Assembly (NCBI GenBank): GCA_020536535.1
Contig: JAHLWZ010000605.1
Coordinates: 21,625-85,624 of the forward strand
Direction of reading: 5' to 3'
Source: Pelomyxa schiedti
Taxonomy: Eukaryota; Evosea; Pelobiontida; Pelomyxidae
Length of the DNA: 64,000 nt
Part shown: positions 1 through 12,900 of the stretch, one piece after another
How positions within the stretch are numbered: position 1 is the first letter of the stretch
How the letters are laid out: every line of letters begins with the position of its first letter
Program-made: the position numbers and the translations under genes
Notes under the pieces: model-generated
Database searches by the model: none
What the model saw: only the letters and a program-made list of their open reading frames with translations
Told to the model about the DNA's origin: nothing

Positions 1-1713
1 CACAAGAAACTGTTGCAAACCGTTTTATTGTTTCTATCCAAAATACTGCTGCTTTTATCTTTAAATCTCGTCTCTTCTCAAACAGTTCCACATGATCCTA
101 TTGCCAACTAAATGTACAAAGGCAAATTGAGGACACTCACTCTCCAATATTTCAGGCACTTTACAAGAACTCTTTGTCTGTGGAATAGAATGGCTTTTTC
201 TGCTTGCTCGTGCTTGTGAATTTTTTCTTGGTAATATACAATCCAATTTGACAATAATGTACACTGAAATTATTAGCCGAATAATTGCTGCATAATATTA
301 CCTTCAGTTTATTTTGGTAGTGATTTACAGCAAGGTACTGCGGGGAGTTAGCCACGTTTTATTATAAGGCTCTACCCTATTGCTATTAGAAACGGCCTCA
401 CTGTGAGCTGTGGCTCGCCATACTTGGAGGTACACACCAAGAAGGGTTTGATCATAGTGCTGACTTGCCTTAAAGTGATGTAAGCAGACCACATTTTCAC
501 ACAAAAAAAAACTTGGAATTGAGCTATTCGCAGCTGGTAAGTCCGCTGCCAAACAGAAACCCACTGCTGAAACATGTAGTGGAGAATGTGTTTGTGGTGT
601 ATTTCTGAAACTTGATTGAAAATGTAACGAATCAAAACAGAACGTTCTGAGTAGGCACTCCATGATCGCATGAAGGAAGATAAGACTTTGTCACGTGCTC
701 TTATTTGGGCAACAATAATCCTCCCCTTGCTATTGTTACAGGATTTTGAAATAGAGGTACCTTTTGTATTTTATTTGATTCAGTGAAAGTTGACCAAGCA
801 TAAAAACACATTTTGAGTTGCTGCAAGTTGTGTTTCCTGACTGCTTTTCCAATTTTGGAAAGCTCACCATCAGGAAGAGTTTCTGCTGTACATTTTACCC
901 ATGCATTCCAATAAGCCTGTAAATTCTTGTATAATAACGTTACTTATCTCATACAGAAATGAACTTAGACAACATGTTTCTTCTGCCTTCCAATAAACCA
1001 TGCTACTTGTTCTTCTGTATCACTCGAAACTTGCACCATCCATCTCAGTGCAAAAAACGCTTTAGCCTAGCTATGTAAGAGAGAGGAAAAAGAATACAAC
1101 AACCATAAGGCTTTGTTCATAATGATTTTCTGCAATCAAGGACTGGGAATGTTGAGCCGTTTTTTGAATTGTATCTAACAATGTAAAGTTTAAGTGCCTT
1201 TATCCAAGGAGAGTACAATTTTTCCATTCCAGAAAAGTAGAGTTCAATAAATGTACTTTGTGCAAGAGGTGTGCTTTGCTCACTTGACTCAAGGTTTCTT
1301 TGGATTTGGACGTATATCTCATCCAAAGAACAAAATGTCCGCGCAATAACACTCTGCTTCTTTGCATAGCTTCTATCTATACAACTTAAGAAAGTGAGGT
1401 GGGCAGTGGGCTTACCTTGGACTCGGCATTAATGACAAGGCTCCACCCGCGCAAGGCAGATTGTACTGTGTGGAGATACCAAAACTGGAGAGCCATTTCC
1501 GAAAGTTGATTTGAATTCTGCTTGCTTTCGGTATACTGCCTCCAAACAGAAAAACACGTTCTCTGTATGCGAAAGGCAGCTGAAGTATGTAAGCAACAGT
1601 AACAGTAAGAACGGTAGACCAAAGCACATTCCCAGCATGTCATCCTGAGACGCCTTCTTTTTCTCTCGACACACTTTTAAAAATGCCTGCCAGCAAGAGC
1701 GAAGCAACACCAT
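1..1713 (-). CDS. Sfi1-like centrin-binding repeat protein (partial)
   Basis: The protein runs off the left edge. The conceptual product is rich in short Trp-containing helical units of the Sfi1 type, for example CFSVWRQYTESK and ALRGWSLVI near 1440-1560, HYMFQQWVSVWQR near 530-590 and AVFWIETIKRF near 1-50. In known Sfi1 proteins such repeats each bind a centrin and form a filament at the centrosome or basal body. The ATG at 1713 opens MVLLRSCWQAFLKV, which already looks like a repeat. The frame stays open further upstream, so the true start could be earlier. Several GT-AG introns are needed; one of about 43 nt is clear, with its acceptor next to the exon near position 100 that reads DHVELFEKRRDLKIK. 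Family assignment rests on repeat texture, not on a catalytic motif; a generic helical repeat protein is the alternative. Confidence 0.5.
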
Positions 1714-2332
1714 TCTTGTGTGTTGTCGGTCCGAAGTAGCCCTTGGGGAAAAAAAAAAATTACCGGTAATGCGAGACTGCCAGTCGCGAGGCTCCAGGCT
1801 CCGCTCCCATTTGGCTGGGATCTCGGCACACAGGAGGACCACACAACAGCGCGGCGGATCCAACAACCACCGGGCGCAGATCTCGCGCAACTTGAGCCTC
1901 CCCCACCGGCGATGTGGTTGCAGCGACTTGTCGGTTACGAATGCCCCGTGACGCATTCATCGTCGCGAGATTGTTGTTTCTTCTTATTGTCAGATTCACC
2001 GAACTCGGTTTGTGGCCGGGCCCATAATCCTGCTTGAAGTAGTCAAGAACGAGGTATAGCCCGCCGGAGACGGCCTTATCCTGTAGGCCCTTAAAGGGAA
2101 TCACTGACTCGTTTGGTGGTTCTTCTCGTTAGGTCTGAGAGGCTTACCTTCAGTTAACAAAAAAAATGTGTACTCTCATTTATGGGGGTCCGCAAACCAG
2201 AAGGATTAAAACTTGTATTTTTTTTTTTTTTTTTTTTTTGTTGTTGTTATTTTGGGTAATGGGGTGCAAGGGGACTTTCTCCTCAGCACAGGTGCTACAG
2301 ATAAAGTGGGAACGAGTGACCTACTTCAGGGT
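1714..2332. other. Intergenic stretch between the Sfi1-like gene and hydF
   Basis: No convincing gene is seen. A minus-strand open frame at 1760-2104 and plus-strand frames at 1718-2037 have no recognisable domain. A 22-base T run lies at 2218-2239, just beyond the hydF stop in its 3' flank. The stretch probably holds the 3' end of hydF and the promoter of the Sfi1-like gene. Confidence 0.4.
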
Positions 2333-4183
2333 TCACAGAGACAAACCAAAGGGTTTTACAACTCTGGACAAGGCAGCACGGGAGCGAAGTAGGGATAGTA
2401 CAAGCCCATAGTTGGTTATGGGAACTTTGCTCTGCTCAAGGTCATTTAATCTGGAACCCATGCCCTGCTGGTCTAGCATGCAGCCTCCACAGTGTACAAC
2501 TAGTGAATATTGCCTCAAGTCACGCTGCTGATACTCACGCCCAAAGGCGTGCTCTACCTTCACAACACCTTGCCCAAATCGCCGTGCTATTCCAGCAGGA
2601 ATTTGCTTTGTGCCAATGTCATCAAGGATGCGGTCGTGGTTGCAGGCTTCGCAAATCAGGACACGGTCCCCCTTTCCGAGTTTTTCAAAGCGTCGCAAGC
2701 CTTCCACAAATTGGGGAAGCCTGTTGAGTTTGAGTATTTGACTGCTGAGAGAAGAGACAACCTGCCCTGGCTGAGATAATTTATCATACAGATGGAAAAC
2801 GTGGTGATTGGTACTAATTCCGCACCTGTCTTTTTGTCCATGGTCCAAGGATCTACAACATCCACGGCTTGAGAATCGGTAATTAATAGCCTTGAGGTAG
2901 ATGAAAATTACTAATCAACTCTTGTATAAAATACCTACTTCAATCTATCTCCTGTCTTGAGTACATTGATGTTGTCTCTGAATCTTTTTTCTTCTGTTTC
3001 CCGAATTCTTACGTCAGTGCTTCTCGCTTTCCGCAGATCCATTCTATAAGCAAAAGTATTCACTTTTGGTGGTGTAAGTAAAATTGTTAAAGAAATACAG
3101 ACAAACCATAGTTACGAACGAGTGCCTCTTGGGTGATAGCTTGGGGGCGCAAGAAACGAGCATTGGGAGTTTCTTCATCCATAGGAATGTCTGTCCAAAA
3201 GTTATCGGCTTTAGTGGGAAACAGGCTTCACATACTTAAAAAAACAACCGAGTCATGGGGTAAGCCTACATGGGTTGGAATCAGTGGAACTGCGCTTGTG
3301 TGTTGTTTGCTTGCTGATTCCACCCACGCAATGACACGTGACCCCGCATTTGGATCTGCGAGATTAACAGCTAAGGTAGGACAGAGTAATTCTCCTGCCT
3401 CAATTCCAAACATTATTCTTAAAGAATAAGACAATGGGTGAGTATTACCTTGTTCCGAATCCCGAGTTTATCTTCTGTTGCTTCTAACAGAGTATTGAAA
3501 TCTTGCTGGCTAGTTTGGTGCCCAGAAGAGAACAAATTAAAGAGAACAAGAAGCTTGTTAGCCTTTCTATCGCCAGGTTTCCGCTGTGCTAGCATCTTAC
3601 TTATAATTGTTTGCGCAGGCAGTACGGAAGATAATTCGTATGGGTTCACAACCACGACCACAATGTCAGATTCATTGAGGTTTCCCATAGCTTTAACACG
3701 TTTCTTGTCACCAAGAAGACCTTGGGGGAGGGTGAAATTCAAATGAAGGGCCAGGTAACGGATAAGCTCAAGTCACCTTCTTCATCAATTCCTGGGGTGT
3801 CGAAAAGTTTCACAGGACCCAAGCCGTGCACCTCCATCAGTGCTACCTTGGTGTCAGCAGTAGTTCCGGGTTTAGAGTCCACAATTGAAGTCTGTGTGCC
3901 AGTAATGACATTCATAAGAGTAGACTTTCCAACGTTCATTGCACCTGTGGTTTTAAAATGGTGTTCAATACAACAGTCCCTCTGTGCACAGAGGTATAGG
4001 CTACTAACCAAAAATGCCTATGTTTGTCCTCAACAACGGAGTATCGACTATCCTGTTTGCAGCAGGGGTAGACGACTTACGAGAGGCCGAGTGGCCACGG
4101 TTGCCAACACGTGAACCCAGCAACGACCAGCCGTAACTACGACACGACACCAGTGGAAAAGACACACCAACACTCTGCAGCAT
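2333..4183 (-). CDS. hydF: [FeFe]-hydrogenase maturation GTPase HydF, probably organelle-targeted
   Basis: HydF is the GTPase scaffold that, with the radical-SAM enzymes HydE and HydG, builds and delivers the 2Fe subcluster of [FeFe]-hydrogenase. Joined exons give the G1 loop NIGIFGAMNVGKSTLM, a PGTT switch, LFDTPGIDEEG (G3), the central NIPMDEETPNARFLRPQ block, LLITDSQAVDVV, ITTFSI, and the C-terminal cluster ligands EACNHD and HCGGCM followed by PITNYG. I infer exons at 4009-4183, 3777-3944, 3449-3720, 3236-3398 and 2333-2720, with others between 2762 and 3190. Introns are 41-64 nt, such as 2721-2761 (41 nt), 3191-3235 (45 nt) and 3721-3776 (56 nt). The ATG at 4183 adds about 50 residues before the G domain that are rich in Arg, Ser and Leu and have no acidic residue until IVD, like a mitochondrial-type presequence. 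Total is about 490 residues, longer than bacterial HydF. Confidence 0.9.
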
Positions 4184-4548
4184 TTGTTTTTATTTTGTGG
4201 TTTTGAGCTACAGCGAACTGCACCAGGAAGTACCCTGATTTTTAGCAGGGGATTCCTGTCAAGGCCTTCGAGCCTGCCAATTCGATAAGGTTGAGGATCC
4301 AAAAAAAGTAGAGAAATTCCGTGGCGCCTCGCAGCTCGGCTTTGAGCACTTTTTCGTCGGCCGAACTTTTTTTGCCCTTAGGGTAACGCACGCGTGTGTG
4401 CGCCACACCACACTCGTTGGTCCCAATCCAACCCAACCATACTCCACACGACCACTCCCTCCTCACTCTCTGCCAACCGCTTTATTATTATTTTTTCCAC
4501 TGCCCCACATACATACTCACAGACCCACAATAACAACAACAACCCAAG
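4184..4548. promoter_or_regulatory. Shared upstream region of hydF and the coiled-coil gene
   Basis: About 365 bp separate two divergent starts (4183 on the minus strand, 4549 on the plus strand), so the region presumably carries both promoters. The 3' half is C- and A-rich on the plus strand (CCACACC-type and ACAACA-type runs just before the ATG). No defined promoter motif was identified. Confidence 0.4.
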
Positions 4549-7500
4549 ATGGCCGATGGAGGCAGTGCCCCCATACCACAGCGCCGCGGCCTGTTCATGA
4601 CCCGGGACAGGCAACAAACCAACGCGCCACTGCCTTCTTCTACCACCACTCCCGGCAGCAGCACCAGCCCCGGTCCCAGCCCCGGCACCAACGGCGGCTC
4701 AGTAAATAGCTCAAGTGGGGCCACCAAGTTAGAGCCGCCGCCGCTTTCTGTCATTGCGGCGATGTTGCCTCCTCCCACAACTGTGGCGCCGCTGCCCCCT
4801 GGCATGCAAATTAATACCGGCACGCCCACCTCTGCTGCGTCCTCTTCCTCTTCGTCTTCCTCTGCCACCTCTTCGTCGGCACTTTCGTCTTCTCCGCCAC
4901 AAATGGGGGTAATGACGTCACAGCCGAATGGCAACAGCACCGGGAGCGCAGCTGCCGTTCAGGGTGACTCTTCGGCGAAGGAGTCTGCTGATGGGGGTTC
5001 TGAACAACAGGGAGGCTCTTCCAGGCACCCACAATTTGTGAGAACACAGTCATTACTTCCAAAGGGACTCTCCCAGACGTTGATGGATGCTGCCTCTTCT
5101 TCCTCGCACCTGAGTGGCAGGATATTATCTACATCGGCAAAATCGGCTCTGCAAGGGGCAACACTCAGGGGAGTATCTGCACAATCAAGCCGTGATGCTA
5201 CACCCCTGTATGCTCCTTCCTTGTTTACTTTTTTTTTGAGAAATTAATTTTCCTCTTTTTCCACTATTACAGTGAAATTATAGAAATGGTATATCCTTCT
5301 CTTACGGTGATGGCCCATATTACTTTTTGACTTTCAATAGGCTCTCTTGGAGTTACTTGCACTTCACAAATTTTCTTTTGAAAATATTTGGGAGGTAATT
5401 GAGTTTTCAACTCCTTTTTTTAATTTAACATTGCTCTTGGAAAAAAAAATAGGGGGAGCCTGGCTTATTCCCGATATTGTACTCTCTTTAAAAAACCAAT
5501 CTATCTTATTTCTTTGAAGATATCAGTTCAAAGAGCAGTTTTTCTCCATATCGTCTTCTGATAAATCCGCAAAGCCCCTTCTTGTGCTTAATTTTCCTGA
5601 GAGTGCTACACTTCCCCAAAAAAGATTCCGTGTTCAGAGCTCTTGGACTGTCCAAAAGGTGCTAAATCTTGTTTGCCAAAAATTTCCCGCTCTTTCAGGA
5701 TCAGAGTATGTTCTTTCAACTCTGCAGCTGACTCAACATTGCCCACAGGTTAGGTCTATTTTGTATCAAAGGTTTTCGCTTGATCAATAACGAGCCATTG
5801 GCTTCTTTTGGCTTTGGCACTCTTTTTCAAAGTTGGGAGTTGCATGTTCAAGTTCTGCCACAACATGACAAACTTCCGGCCTCGTTCTCTCCACCAGTGA
5901 GATCCCTTCTAAGTCCGACCCCTTCTCTAATGGGGTCTAGCCGAATGGCTTCTCCTGGTGAAGCTACAACAACAGTAGCAACAACGACCCCAACTGCAAC
6001 AGTTTCTTCACCTACCTCCACCCAAACTCCTTCACCCCAAGAGCATGACACGCATGCCCGTCCACAAGCAGTTCAAACTATAACGTTCGATCTTCCTCCC
6101 TTATTGTTACTTGGTGGTCTGCAAAAAAAGACTGTCAGGATAACTCCAGTAAGTGTTTTCTCCCTCATTTCTAGCTTATTAAAGTATGACAGGAACAATT
6201 ACACGAACCCATACGCAACATCATAAAATCTGTTTGCTCCAAATTTGAAATACCTAATAGTGAGGATTTTTCCCTGGTTACCACAGATCCTAGTGAGGCC
6301 ATACTGTTATCATCAGACGCCACACTGGAGTCCTATGGGTCATACTTCTTCTCATCTTTTCTTTTGTTCACAATTCCTAAGACTTGGGTGGAAATTCAAC
6401 ACATGGAACTTGGTAATTGCATTTACTTCATTATGTGAAATTGGAAGTACCGTTCAAGGTGGGGCCCAAATTCAGCCTTCACTAAAGGGTGAATGGCGTT
6501 GGGTTGATGTGTCAAGAGCTAATCTTGGTATTTGTCCAGTTTTCCCTTACCCTTCTCACTTGAAATAGTAATACCTGAGGCCAAAATCTTAATTCGCTAC
6601 CTTGACACAACTGTATCCCAGCAAAGTGAAATCATCACACAACAATTAAATGACTATGCAACCCTGGAAGAAAATCTCTCCAACAGCATGGCTTCCTGTG
6701 ATTTGTTGGAGGTAGAAAAGGCACAACTCATAGATGAGCGGGACCAGCTTACTGCCGAAAAATCTCAATTTGCAGCAATGTTGGTGGAAAAGGAAGCCAC
6801 CATTGATGTTATGCAAAGCAATGTCACCTCTCTGCATGAACAACTTCAAGCTCAGCAGCGTGCTGTATGACCCTTTCTTTGTTTCATCTTGATTGAGTGA
6901 ACAAAGGCAGATGAGAAGGCAGAACAAGCTCTTGACGCCTACAATCACTTAGCTGCGGAGAAATCGGCAGAAATATCTGAAGTCAGGGCATCCCGAGATG
7001 CGTTGGAGAGTGAATTGGCCAGGGCACGAGCACAAATTGCAGAAACTAATAACAAGGTCTTTTTCACGCCTTCCTTTGCAATCGAGTGAAACCAACCCTC
7101 ACACAGTTGGCACAAATGACTACCGAGAGGGACGATTTAGAAAAAGTGTGGATCACCACAAAGCAAGAAGCAGCAGGCCTCAGAGATGAGCTCTCGAAAA
7201 CAAAGAACGAGTTTGCTGAATTCCAAATACAACACACTGAAGCAATGGAGAGCTCCAAAAAGAGAATAGAAAAGCTGAAAGTAAACTCACAGTGAAAACA
7301 GCTCAATGCTTATACAAAATGCAGGCCAAACTTGCGGAATCCCAGAAACTTGAGGAAGAAGCACAAATAGAAAAAAAGAACCTCTCTGCCCAGCTTACCC
7401 AAAACTCCAATGCACACACACACACAGTAAAACAATTTGAGGAACGTGTTGCAAGTCTCCAAAAGGAAATATCTGAACTCAATCAAAACCTTGTTGCTGC

Positions 7501-9712
7501 AAATTCCTCAGAGGCAGCTGCCAAAGAACAGGTTTCTTTGAACCTTTGTATTAATGTTTCTTACTCCCTCTGAACTCCAGATTCAAGAATTGACTGATAA
7601 TATGCAAAGACTCAGTGCACAACAGCAGCAGGAGCAGCAGGAACACAGACACCAAATCGATGTTTTGGAGCACTCTATTTCCTCTCTACAAGAGAATGCG
7701 GAGGTAATGCGCCAGAGACATGCTGAGGAGATTGACTTGCTCCGTAAAACACAAGAGGATGAAGCTGCCCAGCATCAGGCTTCCACACAAAAGCTTGTTG
7801 CGCAACTTGCACTTCTCAGTGAGCAAAGTGGTGAAATGCGACAGCAGGCGGAACAAAAACTTGTTCAACTTTCACAGATGAATGAAGAAATCGAAGTCAA
7901 AAGGAAACAAGACGAACTTGCTCTTAAACGCAATGTTACAAGTACTGTAAAAAAGAAAAAACGCAAGCTAATAGAAAATAGAACTGGAGCATGATTTGTC
8001 GGATAGCAATTCACAATATTCCAAGCTACAATTGCAGTTTTCTCAGTCGCAAGCCGAGATAAAAGCTCTGAAGGTTGTAGAATTTAGAGTCCATTCTATG
8101 TAATCATAATTAGGAAAGAATTGAAGAACAAGAGAATATGCATACAGCTACTGCAAAAAAACTACAGACAAAGATTGCTTCACTAACAACAGTATTGAAT
8201 TACACTAAAGAGTGAGTGTAGTTTAAAACGCCTTCCATAGGAAGTGGCAACTGCAAAGGAGAAATGGCGTACAACCATTTCCTTGGGCAATCAAAAAGCC
8301 AAACAGCTTCTCTCTCTTAATGCCCGACTTCTTCAACAAGTATCTTTTCCAAACTTCCATCTCGATTGAAATTAATCTCTATTTCTTAAGGCCGAACAAG
8401 AAAAAAAGCGGTTTCAAGAAGAATCTAAAGTAAGCAGTAAGCGCGCGCAACGAGTCAGGGAATTGGAAAGCCAAGTCGAGACTCTCAATAGTCAACTGGA
8501 ATCACATAAGTTGCAAGTTGAAACACTGACACAATGTGGATTACAAACGGGAAAAATGCAAGAGGCAAGATATGCACTTTTTACACAAACCTTGACCATA
8601 TTTAGACCCTTTCTGCAGAACTGGCACAAACAAAAGAAACCTTCACAAGGTAATGTTTCACGCTGCAATTCACCCTAATTTCCTTGTAGGGAGGTTGCAC
8701 TACTTCAAAAGAGCGTGCAAAGTTTAGAAGAGCAACTGAAGGTTCCTTTATAGTGACTGGTTGCAAGATTAACTTCATTTCCTTTCAGGAATCACAAAGC
8801 CACAGTAGCGAAACTCAGTCCCTATTGACTTCCAAAGATGAGCTACTCCGGTCAACACAAGCCGCCGTCGAAGAGGAACAGCGCAAGGGTGTCAAGTGTG
8901 TCCGCTCCCCCCTCCCATATTCCGCGAATCCAAAAAAAACCCCCTCTTAACCCATAACCCAAAAAAAAAAAAAAAAAAAAAAAAANNNNNNNNNNNNNNN
9001 NNNNNNNNNNNNNNNNNNNNNNNNNNNNNNNNNNNNNNNNNNNNNNNNNNNNNNNNNNNNNNNNNNNNNNNNNNNNNNNNNNNNNCAAAAAAAAAAAAAA
9101 AAAAAAAAAAGGGCACAGAACACCATATCCAAGCTCACCAACCAAATCAAGGCGCTGGAAGATCAACTGGCGGACACGACGCGTGGCCGGGCGCACACCC
9201 ACCTCGACATACTCACGCCGGCGGCCGCGGCCCTCGTTGCCAACACGTCGACGTCGCCGGAGCTCCCGCCCGCGCTCCCGACGCAGGTGTCGTCGGCGCC
9301 GCCAGCGCCGCCGCCGCCAAAGCCGGCCGCCGCGCCGCCGGTCCCGCCGCCGCCTCCCAACGCCGGCGGATTCAAGGCGGCCAAGCCGACAGCGAGCACA
9401 TCCACCAACCTGATTGCGCAGATAAACGCACAGAAGCAACAACTGATGAAAAGGCAGCCGGAGGAGAAGAAGTCAAAGGTAACACTACCTTGTCCACTGT
9501 AGTATAGGTTTATGCTAAATTATAAATACTATGGCACCTAAAACACCCGCGCACACCGTCCCACAATCTCCTTATACGTTTGGCAGACGGATCCATCACA
9601 AATTCACTCTGTTGCCGAGCTTCTGTATGTGTCCCTGCACAAAAAATTCCAGTCTGTGCACGAGAACGGTGAAGCTGAAGATCTGGACGATGTGACTGAC
9701 GATTTTGTGTAA
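4549..9712 (+). CDS. Long coiled-coil protein with tandem ubiquitin-like folds and proline-rich, WH2-like tail
   Basis: The ATG at 4549 follows a pyrimidine/ACA-rich leader and opens about 230 residues of low-complexity Ser/Pro/Thr sequence. Two ubiquitin-like stretches follow. The first (about 5520-5870) includes KRFRVQSSWTVQKVLNLV. The second (about 6080-6400) includes IIKSVCSKFEIPNSEDFSLV and resembles the F0/F1 or RA folds of talin-type heads. From about 6560 to 9180 many short exons encode heptad-rich coiled coil. After the assembly gap the frame resumes as coiled coil, then a proline run (9285-9360), then TNLIAQINAQKQQLMKR, which is WH2-like but lacks the usual LKKV. A final exon ends DDVTDDFV at the TAA at 9710-9712. 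An adaptor linking membrane or Ras-like signals to actin is an inference. The exon across the gap is unknown. Confidence 0.6.
8986..9085. other. Assembly gap of 100 N
   Basis: Exactly 100 N stand between 25 A (8961-8985) and C plus 24 A (9087-9110). Exactly 100 N is a common convention for a gap of unknown size. The gap sits inside the coiled-coil gene, apparently in an intron or in a short exon next to one, because coiled coil is read on both sides. Long A runs on both sides suggest assembly failed at a homopolymer or low-complexity tract. Confidence 0.95.
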
Positions 9713-9924
9713 TTTATCATAAAGAACACATTCACCCAGCAACAACAGGTTCTGTTGTTTAAACAACGCCGTGCAGCAAATTTCCCTCCCTACTTGTCTC
9801 ATTTTTCCGTATTCGGCTTCAGCAGATCGCCGAAATCACTCCCGTGATTAGGAAAAACGCAACAACCCAAGCAGGAATACCACCGTTCCCCTCGTTTCTG
9901 AGGTCAGCAACCCACCAACACAAC

Positions 9925-12900
9925 ATGTCCACACCAATTGGAACACCAGACAATACCCCACAGGCCTTACAGCCGCCATGCACAACCACCACCACGACTA
10001 CCACAACCACAACCACAACCACCACCACAACAACAACCAGGTCTACGTCCCCAAGCGGCGAGGGCAGCGGGTCCAGGGGGGGACCAAGGAGGCTTCTGTC
10101 GTGCACGCCCCCGCCGCGGCGCGCCATGTCAGCCATGCTGCCGCCTCCCTCGCACTCGCCAACCAACAGCGGCGCGGCTGCCCCTCCTCGAGGCGGCGGC
10201 ACTAGCAACAGGGCGTGGTGGGAGGACGAAGACGACGAGGACGAGGAGGCGGGGAGGGGGGGAGCCGCGCCCCAGCGCCCGTCCCCCTCCCCGTCCTCCT
10301 GCTACTCCCCCTCCCCCTCCTCCTCCTCCTCCTCCTCCTCGTCGTCGGGCAGTGAGGGTGGGACTGGGGTCGCAGAGACTGGCGGCGGCAGCAGGGGCCA
10401 GCAGCGCGGGCACGAGTGCTGCCCAAGCGACGGAGGAAGCGGCAAGGATGGCGACAGCAACGGCGGTAGCCGCGACGACGACGACGACGACGCGGCCAGC
10501 TGCTCGCCCAGGAAGAAGCACCGGGGCTGCTGCGCGGCGAGGAACCAGGACCACGTTCAGAACGCGCAAGGGGCGAATGTGTGCACGCCGTTGAAGGGCG
10601 GCGGCGGCGGCAGCCGTGGGGCCAGCGACTTCGGCGGCGTGAGCTGCTCGCAGGCGGATTCGGCTTCCAAGGGTGCTGGCGCTGTGTTCATGAGCCAGCC
10701 GGTGTTGAGCACGGGAGTGGGCACCCCAAAAAGGAATTCCTATGTGGAGAAATTCCAATCCCCGCCAAAGACACCGAAACCTCCACCGGCTTCCGCTCGC
10801 AAGGTACTTCAAAAATTCTTGCTTGTATGGTCTGACCAACATCCTATAGGCTGTGAGCTACTTTTCTTCCCCGGATGTTAATTCACCTTGGTACACTTTC
10901 ACAGTACCACTTCTAATAGAGAGCTAATTTCATACACGTCAGTAATTTTCTTTTTCCCACCAACAAAGTTCAGGATTTCATCTGGGAGGCATTTGTTGCG
11001 GTCTATGTCTACTCCTGTAGTGTGTACCAAGCAACTTTTTGGAGGAGACTTACATATATAGATAACTTCACAAGACTTGGCACACCTGGGAGGTGCTGCC
11101 AGTTCAGCTTCAGACATTTCTGAAGTATGGGGGGAAGTTGAAGAGATTGTTGTAGACAGGAAAATGCGGTTCTGTACACCAAGGAGAGTGCACATCACTG
11201 CAGAGAAAATTTCTTTTTCTCCTGTGCGTAGTCCTTTCCCCCATGAAATTGATTGAACATGGTGCATTTCATTTACATCTAACCTAGATTGCTCTTGTTC
11301 CACTTGACGCCCTTGACTTTACCAACATTGTTGACATAGCAATGACTGACAGTCCTCCTGCCATTGTTGCACTCCAGAGGTATCTATAGGAACTAAAGTT
11401 ACCATCTCACTCTCTTTTCCTCTTCAGTTTAGTAGAAACCCCCCAGCACATCCATAAAACAATATCTATCGTTTTTGAGCTCAAGAATAAAAACACTCAA
11501 GCTAAAATGGCTTCCTTCCGGCGTGCACTTGAAGCAATTCTTTTGAAAGTGACCACCACAAACAAAGATGCACAAGAACCCTCCGAGCCTGTGTTTCAGA
11601 TCGGTGAGCCCTGCACGAGTATCACAGAAGACGACCCGCCTACGTTATCTCAAACAATAGACCAACCTCCACTTCTCCTTCGTCACCTGCAAATTGTTGA
11701 AGCGTCTGAACTAAAATCAAGCCACCTCAAGTACTGGAGAATGAAAACGTTTACAACCAGCAAACTCCCAGCTGTGTTATTTCAGTATATATTGTCGCCT
11801 CTGCCGTCTTCACCTAAATCAGCCAAGGTTGTCCACCAGCAGTCACCTGCCTTGACGCCATCCTCCACCTCCTCTCCTGCTCTCAACCCTTCTGGAATCG
11901 ATTCCATCATCATTCAAGAAAATACACCAACTCCCGCCACCCCTGACATCACTGGTGCCTCAGAAACTCAAAATACATCTATAGAAATCACTGGCAGTGA
12001 TTTCACACGCTTAGATCCCGGCAACCTCCTGAATGATACTGTCATCGAATTTTTCTTGCACTATATACAACACCACATCATGCACAGTAGACAACGCAAT
12101 CGCTTCTACTTTTTCAATACATTTGCATTTGTTCATATTCACAATGGAGCCTGGGAAAGACTTTTGCATTGGATAAAAGATCAAGACCTCTTTTCCTATG
12201 ACTACCTAGTAATTCCTGTGCATCACCGGCATGAACGACAGCAACAAACAGAAGTGGAGACTGAACTACCATTGACAAATCACTGGAGTATTGTCATAGC
12301 ATGCCTTTCCCAAGATGGGTTTCGGGATTATGGTAGATGCTTCATTCATTTGGATTCTTTGGGTTCATCCCTTGAGGAACACAGTGTGGAAAACCTCAAA
12401 CTGGTTTGCCAATTATATCTTCCTCAAGACTTTCTGACATTCCACAGTTCCTCTCAAAACATTGGCAAAGCAAGTACCCATACTCCACTGATTCTTTTTC
12501 TGATATGCAAGTTGTAACGCCTTCTCTTCCTATGCAACACAATGGGAGTGACTGCGGTGTTTACTTACTGGGATACATTCTGGCCTTTGCTACAACTTTT
12601 CCTTCAAGTCTATGTGATTTCACCTTATGGAAGGGACTACTTGACGCCGTACCATACAACTTGCAGTCCTCCTGGCCCGTTCACCAGCCTTTGTCACAAC
12701 AATCCCAGTCACCGTCGCAGCTACAGCGGCGGAGCTCCGGCATAGACTTCTTGAGATATGACATCCAGGAGGTAATCGTGTCACTCATGTGCAGCTCCGA
12801 TTCCCTCGGATTCCACTCACCCGCAACGCAACAGCAGCAGTCAGCTACCCACAGACGCACACCGACACCTCAGCGGCGCTACTCCACAACAACACCATCG

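Noticed and set aside
1718-2037. Plus-strand open frames near 1.7-2.0 kb
   Set aside because: No domain and overlap with each other; likely chance in a GC-richer intergenic patch.
9183-9413. Arg-rich open frame on the plus strand
   Set aside because: It is the out-of-frame reading of a GC-rich proline segment; the frame with the coiled coil and proline run is the real one.
10129-10842. Long minus-strand open frame rich in Arg, Ala and Val
   Set aside because: Antisense of the low-complexity N-terminus of the SUMO protease; high GC removes stop codons.
10899-11303. Minus-strand open frame of 134 codons
   Set aside because: Antisense to the PH-like region of the SUMO protease, where RKMRFCTPRRVHIT on the plus strand fits the family.
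12390-12480. Apparent frameshift inside the SUMO protease catalytic domain
   Set aside because: A 44-nt GT-AG intron at 12404-12447 restores the frame and the conserved block before the catalytic Cys.
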